NCBI RefSeq assembly: GCF_026000295.1
Contig: NZ_AP026769.1
Coordinates: forward strand, 1,488,001 to 1,552,000
Reading direction: 5' to 3'
Length of the DNA: 64,000 bases
Source: Helicobacter suis HS1
GTDB taxonomy: Bacteria; Campylobacterota; Campylobacteria; Campylobacterales; Helicobacteraceae
Below the pieces are notes generated by a model, which saw only the letters and a list, made by a program, of their open reading frames with translations, had not been told where the DNA came from and searched no databases. Below, piece after piece: positions 8,734 to 18,033 of this stretch. The translations under genes and the position numbers were made by a program. The number at the start of each line of letters is the position of its first letter. Position 1 is the first letter of the stretch.

Positions 8734-8775
8734 GAAAAAAGGCTTACGCAAAAATTTATCATAAAGGAGGCTTAA

Positions 8776-10524
8776 ATGGCTAAAAAAATCATTGTTGATC
8801 CAATCACCCGTATTGAGGGGCATTTGCGTATTGAGGTGGTGGTAGACGATCATAATGTAATCACCGATGCCTTCTCTTCCTCCACGCTTTTTAGAGGCCT
8901 TGAAACCATCATTAAAAACCGCGATCCACGCGATGCGGGTTTCATTGCCCAGCGTATTTGTGGGGTTTGTACTTACTCACACTATAAGGCTGGGGTGAGT
9001 GCGGTAGAAGACGCTCTGGGCATTGTGCCCCCTTTGAATGCACAACTAGTTAGAAGCATGATGAATATCGCGCTACTACTCCATGACCATGTGGTACATT
9101 TCTATACCCTGCATGGCCTAGATTGGTGCGATCTACTCAGCGCTCTAAAGGCCGATCCTAAAAAAGCCAGCCAAATAGCTTTCCACTATAGCGATTATCC
9201 TTTAGGCACAGGAGCAGACGAGCTTAAAGAGGTGCAAAAACGGGTGGGTGATTTTGCTAAACAGGGCGCACTTGGGCCCTTTAATAATGGCTATTATGGG
9301 CATGCTACTTATCACTTTAGCCCCGAGCAAAACCTCATCGTGCTTTCTCACTATTTAAAACTTTTGGCTATCCAAAGAGAAGCGGCTAAAATGACGGCTA
9401 TTTTTGGGGCCAAACAACCCCACCCGCAAAGTTTAACCGTGGGCGGAATCACCTCTGTAATGGATGTGCTAGATCCAACTAGACTTGGTGAGTGGAAAAG
9501 CAAGTTTGAAACGGTTAAGGATTTTGTAGAACGGGCTTATTATGCAGATATTGTCATGGCAGCGGGTAGTTTTAATAAAGAGCAAAGTGTGCTAAAGGGT
9601 TGTGGGCTTAAAAATTTTATCGCCCATGAAGAAATCCTCTTGAGCAAAGGCAAGTATCTTTTAAGCTCGGGGGTGGTGCTTAATGGCGATTTGAATACAC
9701 TCCATAAAATTGATGAGAAATTGATCAAAGAGGAGGTAACCCATTCGTGGTATCAATATGAGGGTAAAGAAATCCAGTTACACCCCTATGATGGCCAAAC
9801 TAACCCGCACTACACCGGTTTTAAAGACGGGCAAAGTGTGGGCATGGACGGTAAAATGGTAAATAGCAAGGTGCTTGATACGCAAAATAAATACTCTTGG
9901 ATCAAATCCCCCCGCTATAACGGCCTACCTATGGAAGTGGGGCCTTTAGCCTCTTTAGTAGTGGGTTTAGCGGCTAAAAATCCCCACACCACTAAAGTCG
10001 CCCAGCAGTTTTTAAAAGACACCCATCTTCCCATAGAGGCCATTTTTAGCACGCTAGGGCGTACAGCCGCGCGTTGTTTGGAATCTAAAATTTTGGTAGA
10101 AAATGGCCTACAAACCCTTAATTCTCTAGTAGAAAATCTCAAATCTGATCAAAGCACATGCGCGCCCTATTACATTGATAAAAACAAGGAATACCAGGGG
10201 CGCTATATCGGGCAAGTGCCCCGCGGCATGCTAAGCCACTGGGTGCGCATTAAAAACGGGGTAGTGGCTAATTATCAAGCGGTCGTACCCTCTACTTGGA
10301 ATGGAGGCGCTAGAGATAGCAAAGGCCAAAAGGGACCATATGAAATGAGTTTGATTGGCACTAAAATTGCTAATCTCACTCAGCCCCTAGAGATTATCCG
10401 CACTATCCACTCTTTTGATCCATGCATTGCCTGCTCAGTACACATGATAGATACACAGGGCACAGATTTAGGCGATTTTAAAGTTGAACCTAGTTTTTTA
10501 AGGGGAGCCCATGGCAGAGTCTGA
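8776..10524 (+). CDS. hydB: [NiFe] hydrogenase large subunit
   Basis: Holds the NiFe(CN)2CO centre that oxidises H2. 582 residues. The four nickel-binding cysteines are visible in RICGVC (Cys62 and Cys65) near the N-terminus and DPCIACSVH near the C-terminus; a peptide of about 26 residues follows the terminal His and would be removed by the HydD protease during maturation. The start ATG has AAAGGAGG upstream. The last 14 bases overlap hydC. The segment 9342-9795 is the source of the patch at 7933-8386. Confidence 0.96.
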   Translation: MAKKIIVDPITRIEGHLRIEVVVDDHNVITDAFSSSTLFRGLETIIKNRDPRDAGFIAQRICGVCTYSHYKAGVSAVEDALGIVPPLNAQLVRSMMNIALLLHDHVVHFYTLHGLDWCDLLSALKADPKKASQIAFHYSDYPLGTGADELKEVQKRVGDFAKQGALGPFNNGYYGHATYHFSPEQNLIVLSHYLKLLAIQREAAKMTAIFGAKQPHPQSLTVGGITSVMDVLDPTRLGEWKSKFETVKDFVERAYYADIVMAAGSFNKEQSVLKGCGLKNFIAHEEILLSKGKYLLSSGVVLNGDLNTLHKIDEKLIKEEVTHSWYQYEGKEIQLHPYDGQTNPHYTGFKDGQSVGMDGKMVNSKVLDTQNKYSWIKSPRYNGLPMEVGPLASLVVGLAAKNPHTTKVAQQFLKDTHLPIEAIFSTLGRTAARCLESKILVENGLQTLNSLVENLKSDQSTCAPYYIDKNKEYQGRYIGQVPRGMLSHWVRIKNGVVANYQAVVPSTWNGGARDSKGQKGPYEMSLIGTKIANLTQPLEIIRTIHSFDPCIACSVHMIDTQGTDLGDFKVEPSFLRGAHGRV

Positions 10525-11185
10525 ATACCACGCAGTAAAAGAATTTTCTGGTTTAGTGCGCTTGTTTCACTGGGGACGGGCTTTGGCGATCTTTTTGCTC
10601 TTGCCCACAGGATTTTACATTGCCTACCCCTTTTTACAACCCAGCGCTAGTGTTTATCACGATATGTATTTTTTACAGGCCTATATCCGTAGTTTCCATG
10701 AGATGTTAGGCTTTTTCCTCATCGCCCTATCCCTCTTTCGCTTTTACCTCTTTTTCTTTGATAAAAAAAGCCGGAATGAGCGCGCTTCTATCCGGTATGT
10801 GGGGCGTCTTAGTGCATGGATTGATCAACTTAAAGTGTACTTTTGGATTGGTAAACCCAAACACGCTAAGAGTACTTATAACCCCTTGCAATTTGTGGCC
10901 TACTTTGGTTTGTGTGTGCTACTTGTCATTATTTCTTTAAGCGGCATTGTACTTTATTATAATGTCTATCATAATGGCTTAGGCGAAATACTTGGACATA
11001 GCTTTAAATGGTTTGAAGTGCTTTGTGGCGGGCTTTCTAATGTGCGTTATATCCACCATTTAGCCACATGGGGGATTTTGCTTTTTATCCCTATCCATGT
11101 TTATATGGTATTTTACAATTCAGTCAAATTCCCAAATGGGGGCGCGGATTCTATCATCTCTGGTATCCGCTATGTGAAAGATTGA
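10511..11185 (+). CDS. hydC: Ni/Fe-hydrogenase cytochrome b subunit
   Basis: Membrane di-haem cytochrome that takes electrons from HydA and reduces quinone. 224 residues with four to five hydrophobic helices and well-placed histidines (for example LFHWGRAL near the N-terminus, FHEMLG, and YIHHLATWG and PIHVYMVFYN near the end). Translation is coupled to hydB by a 14-base overlap. Length and position are those of HP0633. Confidence 0.93.
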   Translation: MAESEYHAVKEFSGLVRLFHWGRALAIFLLLPTGFYIAYPFLQPSASVYHDMYFLQAYIRSFHEMLGFFLIALSLFRFYLFFFDKKSRNERASIRYVGRLSAWIDQLKVYFWIGKPKHAKSTYNPLQFVAYFGLCVLLVIISLSGIVLYYNVYHNGLGEILGHSFKWFEVLCGGLSNVRYIHHLATWGILLFIPIHVYMVFYNSVKFPNGGADSIISGIRYVKD

Positions 11186-11186
11186 T

Positions 11187-11714
11187 CTGAAAATTTTAGT
11201 TCTTGGCATTGGCAATATTTTACTAGGCGATGAGGGGGTGGGGGTGCATTTATGCCATTTTTTAAAACATAACTATCATTTTAATCCTCCCATTGATTGC
11301 CTTGATGGCGGTACGCTTGCCCAAGCGCTTATCCCTTTTATTGTGGAGTATGAGCGCGTACTTCTTTTAGACTGCGTAGATGTTAAAGACGCGCAAGTAG
11401 GCGAGGTGTTTTGTTTTGATTTTAATGATCTCCCTGAAAATATTTCTTGGGCGGGTAGTGCACACGAGGTAGAGATGCTGCAGACCCTTAAACTCACCGC
11501 CCTTGTAGGAGATCTGCCCCCCACAACCATTATTGGCCTCATACCTTCTCTAGCCCTAGAAACCACCTTTGAGCTCTCAAATGCCCTTCTTAAAGGAACG
11601 CAGATCGCTTTGCAAAAAGCTTTAGAAATTTTAAAAAGCTGGGGCGTACAAGCACAATTAAAGCCTAAGCCTTTGGATTTGCAAGAGTTAGCCTATTTGT
11701 CTTATAAATTATGA
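11187..11714 (+). CDS. hydD: hydrogenase maturation protease
   Basis: Endopeptidase that trims the C-terminus of HydB after nickel insertion. The conserved N-terminal block KILVLGIGNILLGDEGVGVH (nickel-sensing Glu in GDEG) is fully encoded, but the frame holding it has no ATG, GTG or TTG between a TGA at 11175 and this block. The codon where the family's first Met should be is CTG (11187), two bases after the hydC stop, with GAAAG upstream; ATT at 11181 is the other choice. Starting at GTG 11238 would delete the essential block. The LLLDCVDVK stretch, with its Asp, is also present. The 3' end overlaps hydE by four bases. Confidence 0.85.
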   Translation: MKILVLGIGNILLGDEGVGVHLCHFLKHNYHFNPPIDCLDGGTLAQALIPFIVEYERVLLLDCVDVKDAQVGEVFCFDFNDLPENISWAGSAHEVEMLQTLKLTALVGDLPPTTIIGLIPSLALETTFELSNALLKGTQIALQKALEILKSWGVQAQLKPKPLDLQELAYLSYKL

Positions 11715-13216
11715 CCTTTGCCTTCTGCTTCGTCGTATTAGATACTTCTCTTTTAGGAATTTTTGATCGCTTTTTAGCTTTCCACGCCTCCACACTTTGC
11801 CTTCCCTATGCCTCTATTTTGCAAGATAAAAACTACTCTTTTTATATCAAAGCTACAGAGAATAAAGCCCAAGATTTTGCTACTTTGCTTAGCCAAAGAC
11901 TACCCGCCTCTTTAGGTTTTAGTTTTGTTAAAGTAGAGGCGCTTAATTTAGAATGCAAATGGCAAAGTGAAAAACCTTTAGAGCCAAAAATAGATGTATT
12001 AAAATGGCAGGCTTCTTTAGAGGGGGAGGTTTGGGAGGGCGCTATTTTGCATTTGAACTATCAAGGCGTGCCTTGTGCATTAAGCGATCTTAAGCCCACT
12101 TTTTCAGAGATCGCACACACTCTTAAGCAAGGCCAAGAGGTGTGTTTTTCTACTTGCAGGGGAATTAAAGCCTTAAGCCTAAAACCAAGTAGGCGGGTTA
12201 TGTTTGCTGATTTAAATAGTTTGCTTAGTCTTACGCGTATAGATAAAACAAGCGCACAGACTCTAGCTAGCTATGAAAAACCTAGTATGTGGGTCTGCCC
12301 TAAAGAGATTTTTAAACAAGAGCTCTTATTAGCACAAAGCGATCAAATCTTAGCCAGTTTACCCTTTGATCCTTTGCTTGGCCTCTTAGGGAAATTTTTA
12401 CACGCGTTAGAAATGCCCTATATTTTTATACATGAGAGTGAAAAAGAGGCGCATTTAAGCTATCAATGTTTAGATGTTTATCCTAAAGATCTGAACATCA
12501 CCCCCTCTAAAAAAGGCGTTATTCTTTGGCATGGACAACACAGCTTAAAGCATGCCATGCAGGCCTTAGAAAAAGAGCGCCATGTACTGATCCATCTTAG
12601 TTTTAAAGAGCCTAGTTGTTTTTGGATTAAAGAAGGGAATTATAAGTATCTTTTAACCTTCCAGATAGATACTTCACTCCCCTCTATTTTAAAACGCATC
12701 CAACAAGAGCCTAAGGGTGCTTCACTCTATAAAAACTACAAAAAAGAGTTTAAAGCCCTGTGTGAGACACTCGAACAAATTCCCCCCTCAGAGCCTAGTG
12801 AAAACCTATTAGATCTTTTAGGGGTGCTTTCTCAGATTTTAGGTTTAAGCCCTTTGAATGATAGTGCGCTTGTCTTTGAACATGCTAGAGCTTTTTTACG
12901 CCATAAGGGCCCGCGTATTGATTTTAAGATCATAGAGCGCTACAAAAAGCTTTATTTAGACGATCTAGCCCCCCTAAAAACGGCCATGAGTTTTCATTTA
13001 GCTGGGGTAGAAGATGCAACTTTATGCTTTGGAGTGCTTGATTCTTTAGCTGAGTTTTTGGGCAATTTTATTTATGATACTTATCTTAATTTTAGTGTGA
13101 ATCGGGTGTGTTTGTGTGGCGATGTGTTTTTAGAAAAGGTGTTTTTAGATTTATGCGTGGGCTATTTTCCTAAGGAATGTACTTACCTATGGCCTCCCTT
13201 TGAAAATCCATGTTAG
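11711..13216 (+). CDS. hydE: hydrogenase-associated protein HydE (epsilonproteobacterial type)
   Basis: 501 residues, in the position and of about the length of H. pylori HP0635, which is needed for hydrogenase activity. The C-terminal block VCLCGDVFLEKVFLDLC resembles the end of HypF-like carbamoyltransferase domains, hinting at a maturation role; this is inference. No signal peptide is certain. ATGA overlap with hydD. It ends the hydrogenase cluster; the next gene starts ten bases later. Confidence 0.8.
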   Translation: MTFAFCFVVLDTSLLGIFDRFLAFHASTLCLPYASILQDKNYSFYIKATENKAQDFATLLSQRLPASLGFSFVKVEALNLECKWQSEKPLEPKIDVLKWQASLEGEVWEGAILHLNYQGVPCALSDLKPTFSEIAHTLKQGQEVCFSTCRGIKALSLKPSRRVMFADLNSLLSLTRIDKTSAQTLASYEKPSMWVCPKEIFKQELLLAQSDQILASLPFDPLLGLLGKFLHALEMPYIFIHESEKEAHLSYQCLDVYPKDLNITPSKKGVILWHGQHSLKHAMQALEKERHVLIHLSFKEPSCFWIKEGNYKYLLTFQIDTSLPSILKRIQQEPKGASLYKNYKKEFKALCETLEQIPPSEPSENLLDLLGVLSQILGLSPLNDSALVFEHARAFLRHKGPRIDFKIIERYKKLYLDDLAPLKTAMSFHLAGVEDATLCFGVLDSLAEFLGNFIYDTYLNFSVNRVCLCGDVFLEKVFLDLCVGYFPKECTYLWPPFENPC

Positions 13217-13225
13217 AATGAATGC

Positions 13226-14260
13226 ATGCAAAAGAATGATAAAATTTATGTCGCGGGGCATTTAGGGTTGGTAGGGCGCGCATTGGTGGCGTCTTTATTA
13301 GATCAAGGCTATACAAATTTAATTTTAAAAACCCATGGTTAATTAGATTTAACCAGACAAAGCGCAGTAGAGGCGTTTTTCAAACAAGAACGCCCCGATG
13401 TAGTGATCTTAGCTGCTGCTAAAGTGGGGGGGATTTTAGCCAATAACACCTACAAGGCAGATTTTATTTATCAAAATTTAGCAATCCAAACCAATACAAT
13501 TCATTGCGCTTACCAATATGGAGTTAAAAAACTCTTATTCTTAGGTTCAACTTGTATTTATCCCAAAGAAAGCCCCCAACCTATCAAAGAAGAATATTTA
13601 CTCAGTAGCGCCTTAGAACCCACTAATGAGCCCTATGCTATCGCTAAAATTGCCGGGTTAAAAATGTGTGAGGCATACAATGCCCAGTATAAAACTAACT
13701 TTATTAGTGTCATGCCCACTAATCTTTATGGCCCCTTTGATAATTTTGATTTACAAAATGCCCATGTCTTACCTGCCCTATTAAGAAAAATGCATTTAGC
13801 GCGCCTTTTAGAGCAAGGGCGCATGGATTTAGTGTTACAAGATTTGCAAGTTTCTAGCTCTCAAGAAGGATTAGCCATTTTAGAAAAATATACCATTAGT
13901 GCGGAGGCTGTAGGCATTTGGGGAAGTGGTAAACCCAGACGCGAATTTTTGCACACCAGCGATTTAGCGCGCGCTTGTGTGTTTTTATTAGAGCACCAAA
14001 AAGCCGCCCCTACAAACAACCATATTAATATTGGCACGGGAGAGGATATTAGCATTCAAGACTTAGCCATGATGATTAAAAAAATCGTTGGTTTTAAAGG
14101 CGCGTTAGTTTTTGATCACAGCAAACCCGATGGCACTTTATATAAGTGTAGCGATGTGAGTAAAATCACGCATTTAGGATGGAAAGCCTGTATAGGATTA
14201 GAAAAGGGGCTTGAAGATCTTTATTTGTGGTATCAAAATAAACAAACCCTCAAAAGTTAA
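13226..14260 (+). pseudogene. fcl: GDP-L-fucose synthase, interrupted by an in-frame TAA at codon 39
   Basis: Makes GDP-L-fucose from GDP-4-keto-6-deoxymannose for fucosylated O-antigen. From ATG 13226 the frame gives KIYVAGHLGLVGRAL (NAD(P)-binding), then TAA at 13340-13342 where relatives have one or two ordinary residues (THxELDLT); the same frame then continues for 306 codons: AAAKVGGILANNTY, GSTCIYPKESPQP, EPTNEPYAIAKIAG (the Tyr-x3-Lys catalytic pair), SVMPTNLYGPFDNF, GSGKPRREFLH. It resembles the E. coli type more than H. pylori NolK, with an extra insert of about 30 residues near the middle. A single codon separates it from an intact gene, so a recent mutation or a base-call error is likely. 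Confidence 0.85.
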
Positions 14261-14273
14261 AAGTCTTTATGTT

Positions 14274-14461
14274 TCAAATAGTTGATAAGTTGCTTGCAAT
14301 TTTTCTAAGCGCATGGTATTTGGCTTGATCTTGATCTTGCTTAGGTTCTTTGGTGCAAAACTTTAAATCTTTTTCTAGCCTTTCAGTGTAGGTCAACAAC
14401 TCTTTTAGATAAGTCAAATAATCTAAGTGAGCGGGCGGTTTTTCTGGCTTAATTATTACAC
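14274..14461 (-). pseudogene. C-terminal fragment of an unrecognised protein
   Basis: An open frame on the minus strand reads KPEKPPAHLDYLTYLKELL then TYTERLEKDLKFC and ends with a stop at 14274. It is charged and probably helical (coiled-coil-like). There is no start: the frame is cut at about 14461, where transposase remnant sequence begins. I do not recognise the family. Confidence 0.35.
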
Positions 14462-14470
14462 TTAGTCTAG

Positions 14471-14751
14471 ACTTATTAGTCTATTAGAATACAAGGCAAC
14501 TTGGAAGGGGAAAAACTCTACTCAAGATTGATCAATACTTCCCTGGCTCTCAAATCTGCTCTACTTGTGGAAGTAATACAGGTAAAAGCCACTGCACATT
14601 AGAAATTTTGTCTGGTTGCAAAACATATCATCACAGAGACCTCAATGCTAGCATCAATATTAGAAACTATGCTTTAGGTATGCTAGATGAGAGAAATGCT
14701 ATCAAGGTAGATAAAACTAGGGTAGGGAAACTACCGAAGTTACGCTTGTGA
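14471..14751 (+). pseudogene. TnpB (IS605 family OrfB) C-terminal remnant
   Basis: The frame contains KGKTLLKIDQYFPGSQICSTCG, in which only part is quoted here as QYFPGSQICSTCG, then HHRDLNASINIRNYALGM (the last RuvC Asp region, RDLNASINI). The second zinc-knuckle cysteine pair is reduced to one Cys (GCKTYHH). A one-base shift in an A run near 14512 separates the upstream piece (LISLLEYKATWKGK). No TnpA, no complete ends. It is distinct in sequence from the two TnpB copies at 15.3 and 17 kb. Confidence 0.7.
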
Positions 14752-15218
14752 AAGATTCTTCTAAGAGGCAGCAACTCAGCAGGCCTACTACTAGATACTA
14801 ACAAAATATGTGGATCTATAGGTGCTTTTAGTACATGGCCTATTCTTGTATTCTTGATCCACAAATAGACGATGCATTCAGGGCTCTACCATGTTATTTA
14901 GCGCCAGTGAGCCTAAGACTTATACCATTACCTTTAGCAGTGCTAACACCACCCAAACAATCAGCAAAAGCCTACAAATTGTCGTCAAAGATCAAAATCT
15001 CAAACATTTAAGATAAGGAAAACTAATGGATAATATCGCTAGTATCTGGCTCAAGTGTAGGAGTTGCTGGGAGTTCTTCTAAGGGCTGGAGCTTTTTAGA
15101 CTCTGTATTATCCATATAGTGGCTGTGGCTATATCTAAGATTTTTAGTAACTCAGGATCAAAGGGCACACCGCCATTACTCTCTAAACTATAAATACTTA
15201 ACTGATAACCCGTTTTAG
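14752..15218. other. phage- or plasmid-like gene scraps
   Basis: No intact gene. On the plus strand, 14891-15016 encodes 41 residues (LFSASEPKTYTITFSS, then VVKDQNLKHL), which resembles the tail of a beta-rich phage structural protein. On the minus strand, a frame ending at 15079 reads YQLSIYSLESNGGVPFDPEL then LLKILDIATATIW, and an overlapping one is Pro/Glu-rich (KKLQPLEELPATPTLEPD). The right edge is cut by the IS608-like element. These look like leftovers of a prophage; the family is not certain. Confidence 0.35.
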
Positions 15219-16453
15219 CAACCGCGCCGTAAACCCCCTAGCTTTAGCTATGGGGATATAAGGCGCATGTTTGGTCGTTTTTCAAGCAAAGTGTGTATAA
15301 TATAGTTCTATGCTCATCGCCTACAAGCAGAAACTCTACAATTCAAGCAAGAACAAGCAGATAGACAGACTCTTGCGTCTTTATGGCATTTGCTACAATC
15401 ATTGTATCGCTTTGCATAAGCGGTATTATAGGCTCTATAAGAAGCACTTGAATTTCTACACTTTGAAAAAGCACATCACCAAGCTAAAGAGAACAGCACG
15501 CTTTGCTTTTTTGAAAACTCTAGGCTCTCAAACCTTGCAAGAGCTAGTAGGGAGGATAGACAAGGTTTATAAAAGATTTTTTAAGAAACAAGGTAGACCA
15601 CCACGATTTAAAAAGGTGGCTTTATACCAAATCTTTCACATTTAAGGGGGGAACAGGTTATAAAATCCAAAACAACATTATCTCTTTTAATGGCTATCGC
15701 TTTAAGTTTGTCAAAACCTACGACCTTGCAGGCAAACCCAAGACCTTAACCATTAAAAGAGATAATCTAGGCGATTATTTCTTGTGCTTGGTGTGCGAAA
15801 CAGAGGATAACCTTAAGCCCGCAGGCGGTAACAGCGTGGGGCTTGACTTTGGGTTAAAAACTTTTCTCACATGCTCTAATGGCACACAAATCCCATCGCC
15901 TTTATTTTTCTCTAAATTCTTGCCTTTGATCCGTGCTTGCTCTCGCTCCCTATCCAAAAAGAAAAGAGGCAGTCATAACCGCCTAAAGGCTAGGCTAAAA
16001 CTTGCTAGATTGCACCGCAAAGTCCAAAATCTTAGAAAAGACTTTTTCTACAAGATTGCTAATAGCCTAGCCAAACAATACGCCACTATTTTCATTGAAG
16101 ATTTGAACCTGAAGGGTATGGTTAAACTTTGGGGGCGCAAGATTAATGATTTGGCTTTTGGTGAGTTTGTGGCTATCTTGGAGAGAAAAACCCAAGTGGT
16201 TAAGATTGATAGATTCTATCCTAGCTCTAAAACTTGTTCTAATTGTGGAGCACTCAAAGAGGATTTAAGCCTAAAAGATAGGTTTTTTCATTGCCCTTCT
16301 TGTGGCTTTTCTTTGGATAGAGATTTGAACGCAAGTATAAATATTCATAGAGTGGGGGCATCCACTCTTGGAGGAGAAGCTGTAAGACCCGCCTAGCGGG
16401 CAAGCTTTGATGATCCCAGAATCCCCTAGCTTTAGCTATGGGGAGTATGTCAA
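15219..16453 (+). mobile_element. IS608-like TnpB-only element, copy 1
   Basis: Left subterminal hairpin CCCCTAGCTTTAGCTATGGGG is near 15234-15254 and the same hairpin recurs at the right end near 16424-16444. At the right end it is preceded by GAAT and followed, ten bases on, by TCAA (16450-16453), which is the guide/cleavage arrangement I know for ISHp608. The two copies in this window share sequence inward from TTAGCAACC at the left. Only tnpB is present, no tnpA, so movement would need a Y1 transposase in trans. It is inserted in phage-like sequence. Confidence 0.85.
15310..16396 (+). pseudogene. tnpB: TnpB RNA-guided nuclease, copy 1, frameshifted
   Basis: Reads with copy 2 for 105 codons, then stops at 15645. 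Removing one A from the run at about 15634-15636 (CCAAATC) restores a continuous frame (YQSFTFKGGTGYKIQ) into the second open part at 15782-16396, so a single +1 event separates it from a complete protein of about 361 residues. The RuvC residues are intact: GLDFGLK (Asp), FIEDLNLKGM (Glu), LDRDLNASINI (Asp), with CSNCG/CPSCG zinc knuckles. The region 15640-15680 differs from copy 2 by several codons (FKGGTGYK against FSQCGYK), so the two are not recent duplicates. Confidence 0.85.
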
Positions 16454-16801
16454 GCAAACAGCACCACAGAACACTACAAGCTTATGGCATTGATCTAAAC
16501 GGCAAAACCTACCAAAGTGCGCAATTTTGGGATAAATGCGAGATCGGCGATAGCCTTGTTGTAGTTGAAAATCCAGACAATCCTAACGAAGTGGATGTAT
16601 ACACACCCACAATGCAATACCTAGCTAAAGCCACTTGTACCGATTTAGGCGCGCTTGCAATGGATCAAAAAGGTTTTAGAGCAGCCAAAAAATCCCACAA
16701 AGAAAGAGAACTTAAGCCCTTCATCGGTGAAGTTGAGCGCGCAAAGGCTATGGCTAATAAAAAACGCCAAGCCAAAATAGATGAGATTATCGGCAGAAGG
16801 C
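16454..16801 (+). pseudogene. MuA-like phage transposase fragment (C-terminal region)
   Basis: The open frame between the two TnpB elements reads YGIDLNGKTYQSAQFWDKCE, then VVVENPDNPNEVDVYTPTMQ, TCTDLGALAMDQKGF and ERAKAMANKKRQAKIDEI. The beta-barrel-like EVDVYTP pattern followed by a basic helical tail fits the C-terminal part of Mu-type DDE transposases. Both ends are cut by the right ends of the flanking IS elements. It implies a Mu-like prophage once sat here. Confidence 0.6.
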
Positions 16802-18032
16802 TTGACATACTCCCCATAGCTAAAGCTAGGGGATTCTGGGATCATCAAAGCTTGCCCGCTAGGCGGGTCTTACAGCTTCTCCTCCAAGAGTGGATGCCCC
16901 CACTCTATGAATATTTATACTTGCGTTCAAATCTCTATCCAAAGAAAAGCCACAAGAAGGGCAATGAAAAAACCTATCTTTTAGGCTTAAATCCTCTTTG
17001 AGTGCTCCACAATTAGAACAAGTTTTAGAGCTAGGATAGAATCTATCAATCTTAACCACTTGGGTTTTTCTCTCCAAGATAGCCACAAACTCACCAAAAG
17101 CCAAATCATTAATCTTGCGCCCCCAAAGTTTAACCATACCCTTCAGGTTCAAATCTTCAATGAAAATAGTGGCGTATTGTTTGGCTAGGCTATTAGCAAT
17201 CTTGTAGAAAAAGTCTTTTCTAAGATTTTGGACTTTGCGGTGCAATCTAGCAAGTTTTAGCCTAGCCTTTAGGCGGTTATGACTGCCTCTTTTCTTTTTG
17301 GATAGGGAGCGAGAGCAAGCACGGATCAAAGGCAAGAATTTAGAGAAAAATAAAGGCGATGGGATTTGTGTGCCATTAGAGCATGTGAGAAAAGTTTTTA
17401 ACCCAAAGTCAAGCCCCACGCTGTTACCGCCTGCGGGCTTAAGGTTATCCTCTGTTTCGCACACCAAGCACAAGAAATAATCGCCTAGATTATCTCTTTT
17501 AATGGTTAAGGTCTTGGGTTTGCCTGCAAGGTCGTAGGTTTTGACAAACTTAAAGCGATAGCCATTAAAAGAGATAATGTTGTCTTGGATTTTATAACCA
17601 CATTGTGAAAATGTGAAAGACTGATAGTTGGCCACCTTTTTAAATCTAGGCGGTCTGCCTTGTTTCTTAAAAAACTTTTTATAAGCCTTGTCTATCCTCC
17701 CTACTAGCTCTTGCAAGGTTTGAGAGCCTAGAGTTTTCAAAAAAGCAAAGCGTGCTGTTCTCTTTAGCTTGGTGATGTGCTTTTTCAAAGTGTAGAAATT
17801 CAAGTGCTTCTTATAGAGCCTATAATACCGCTTATGCAAAGCGATACAATGATTGTAGCAAATGCCATAAAGACGCAAGAGTCTGTCTATCTGCTTGTTC
17901 TTGCTTGAATTGTAGAGTTTCTGCTTGTAGGCGATGAGCATAGAACTATATTATACACACTTTGCTTGAAAAACGACCAAACATGCGCCTTATATCCCCA
18001 TAGCTAAAGCTAGGGGGTTTACGGCGCGGTTG
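16802..18032 (-). mobile_element. IS608-like TnpB-only element, copy 2 (inverted)
   Basis: Same ends as copy 1 in reverse: right end with TCAA complement at 16802-16805 and hairpin at about 16811-16831, left end with hairpin near 17997-18017 and GGTTGCTAA at 18028-18036. Copies 1 and 2 face each other right end to right end around a 348-base Mu-transposase fragment, forming a large inverted repeat of about 1.2 kb arms. Confidence 0.87.
16859..17941 (-). CDS. tnpB: TnpB RNA-guided nuclease, copy 2, intact
   Basis: 360 residues without interruption. Order of parts: basic N-terminal helical region (YKQKLYNSSKNKQIDRLLRL), a middle beta domain, RuvC-I GLDFGLKTF, RuvC-II FIEDLNLKGMVK, zinc knuckles CSNCG and CPSCG, RuvC-III LDRDLNASINIHR. 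All three acidic residues are present, so an active omega-RNA-guided nuclease is plausible; the guide RNA would come from the 3' end of the gene and the element's right end. No tnpA partner nearby is intact. Confidence 0.92.
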   Translation of the reverse strand: MLIAYKQKLYNSSKNKQIDRLLRLYGICYNHCIALHKRYYRLYKKHLNFYTLKKHITKLKRTARFAFLKTLGSQTLQELVGRIDKAYKKFFKKQGRPPRFKKVANYQSFTFSQCGYKIQDNIISFNGYRFKFVKTYDLAGKPKTLTIKRDNLGDYFLCLVCETEDNLKPAGGNSVGLDFGLKTFLTCSNGTQIPSPLFFSKFLPLIRACSRSLSKKKRGSHNRLKARLKLARLHRKVQNLRKDFFYKIANSLAKQYATIFIEDLNLKGMVKLWGRKINDLAFGEFVAILERKTQVVKIDRFYPSSKTCSNCGALKEDLSLKDRFFHCPSCGFSLDRDLNASINIHRVGASTLGGEAVRPA

Positions 18033-18033
18033 C

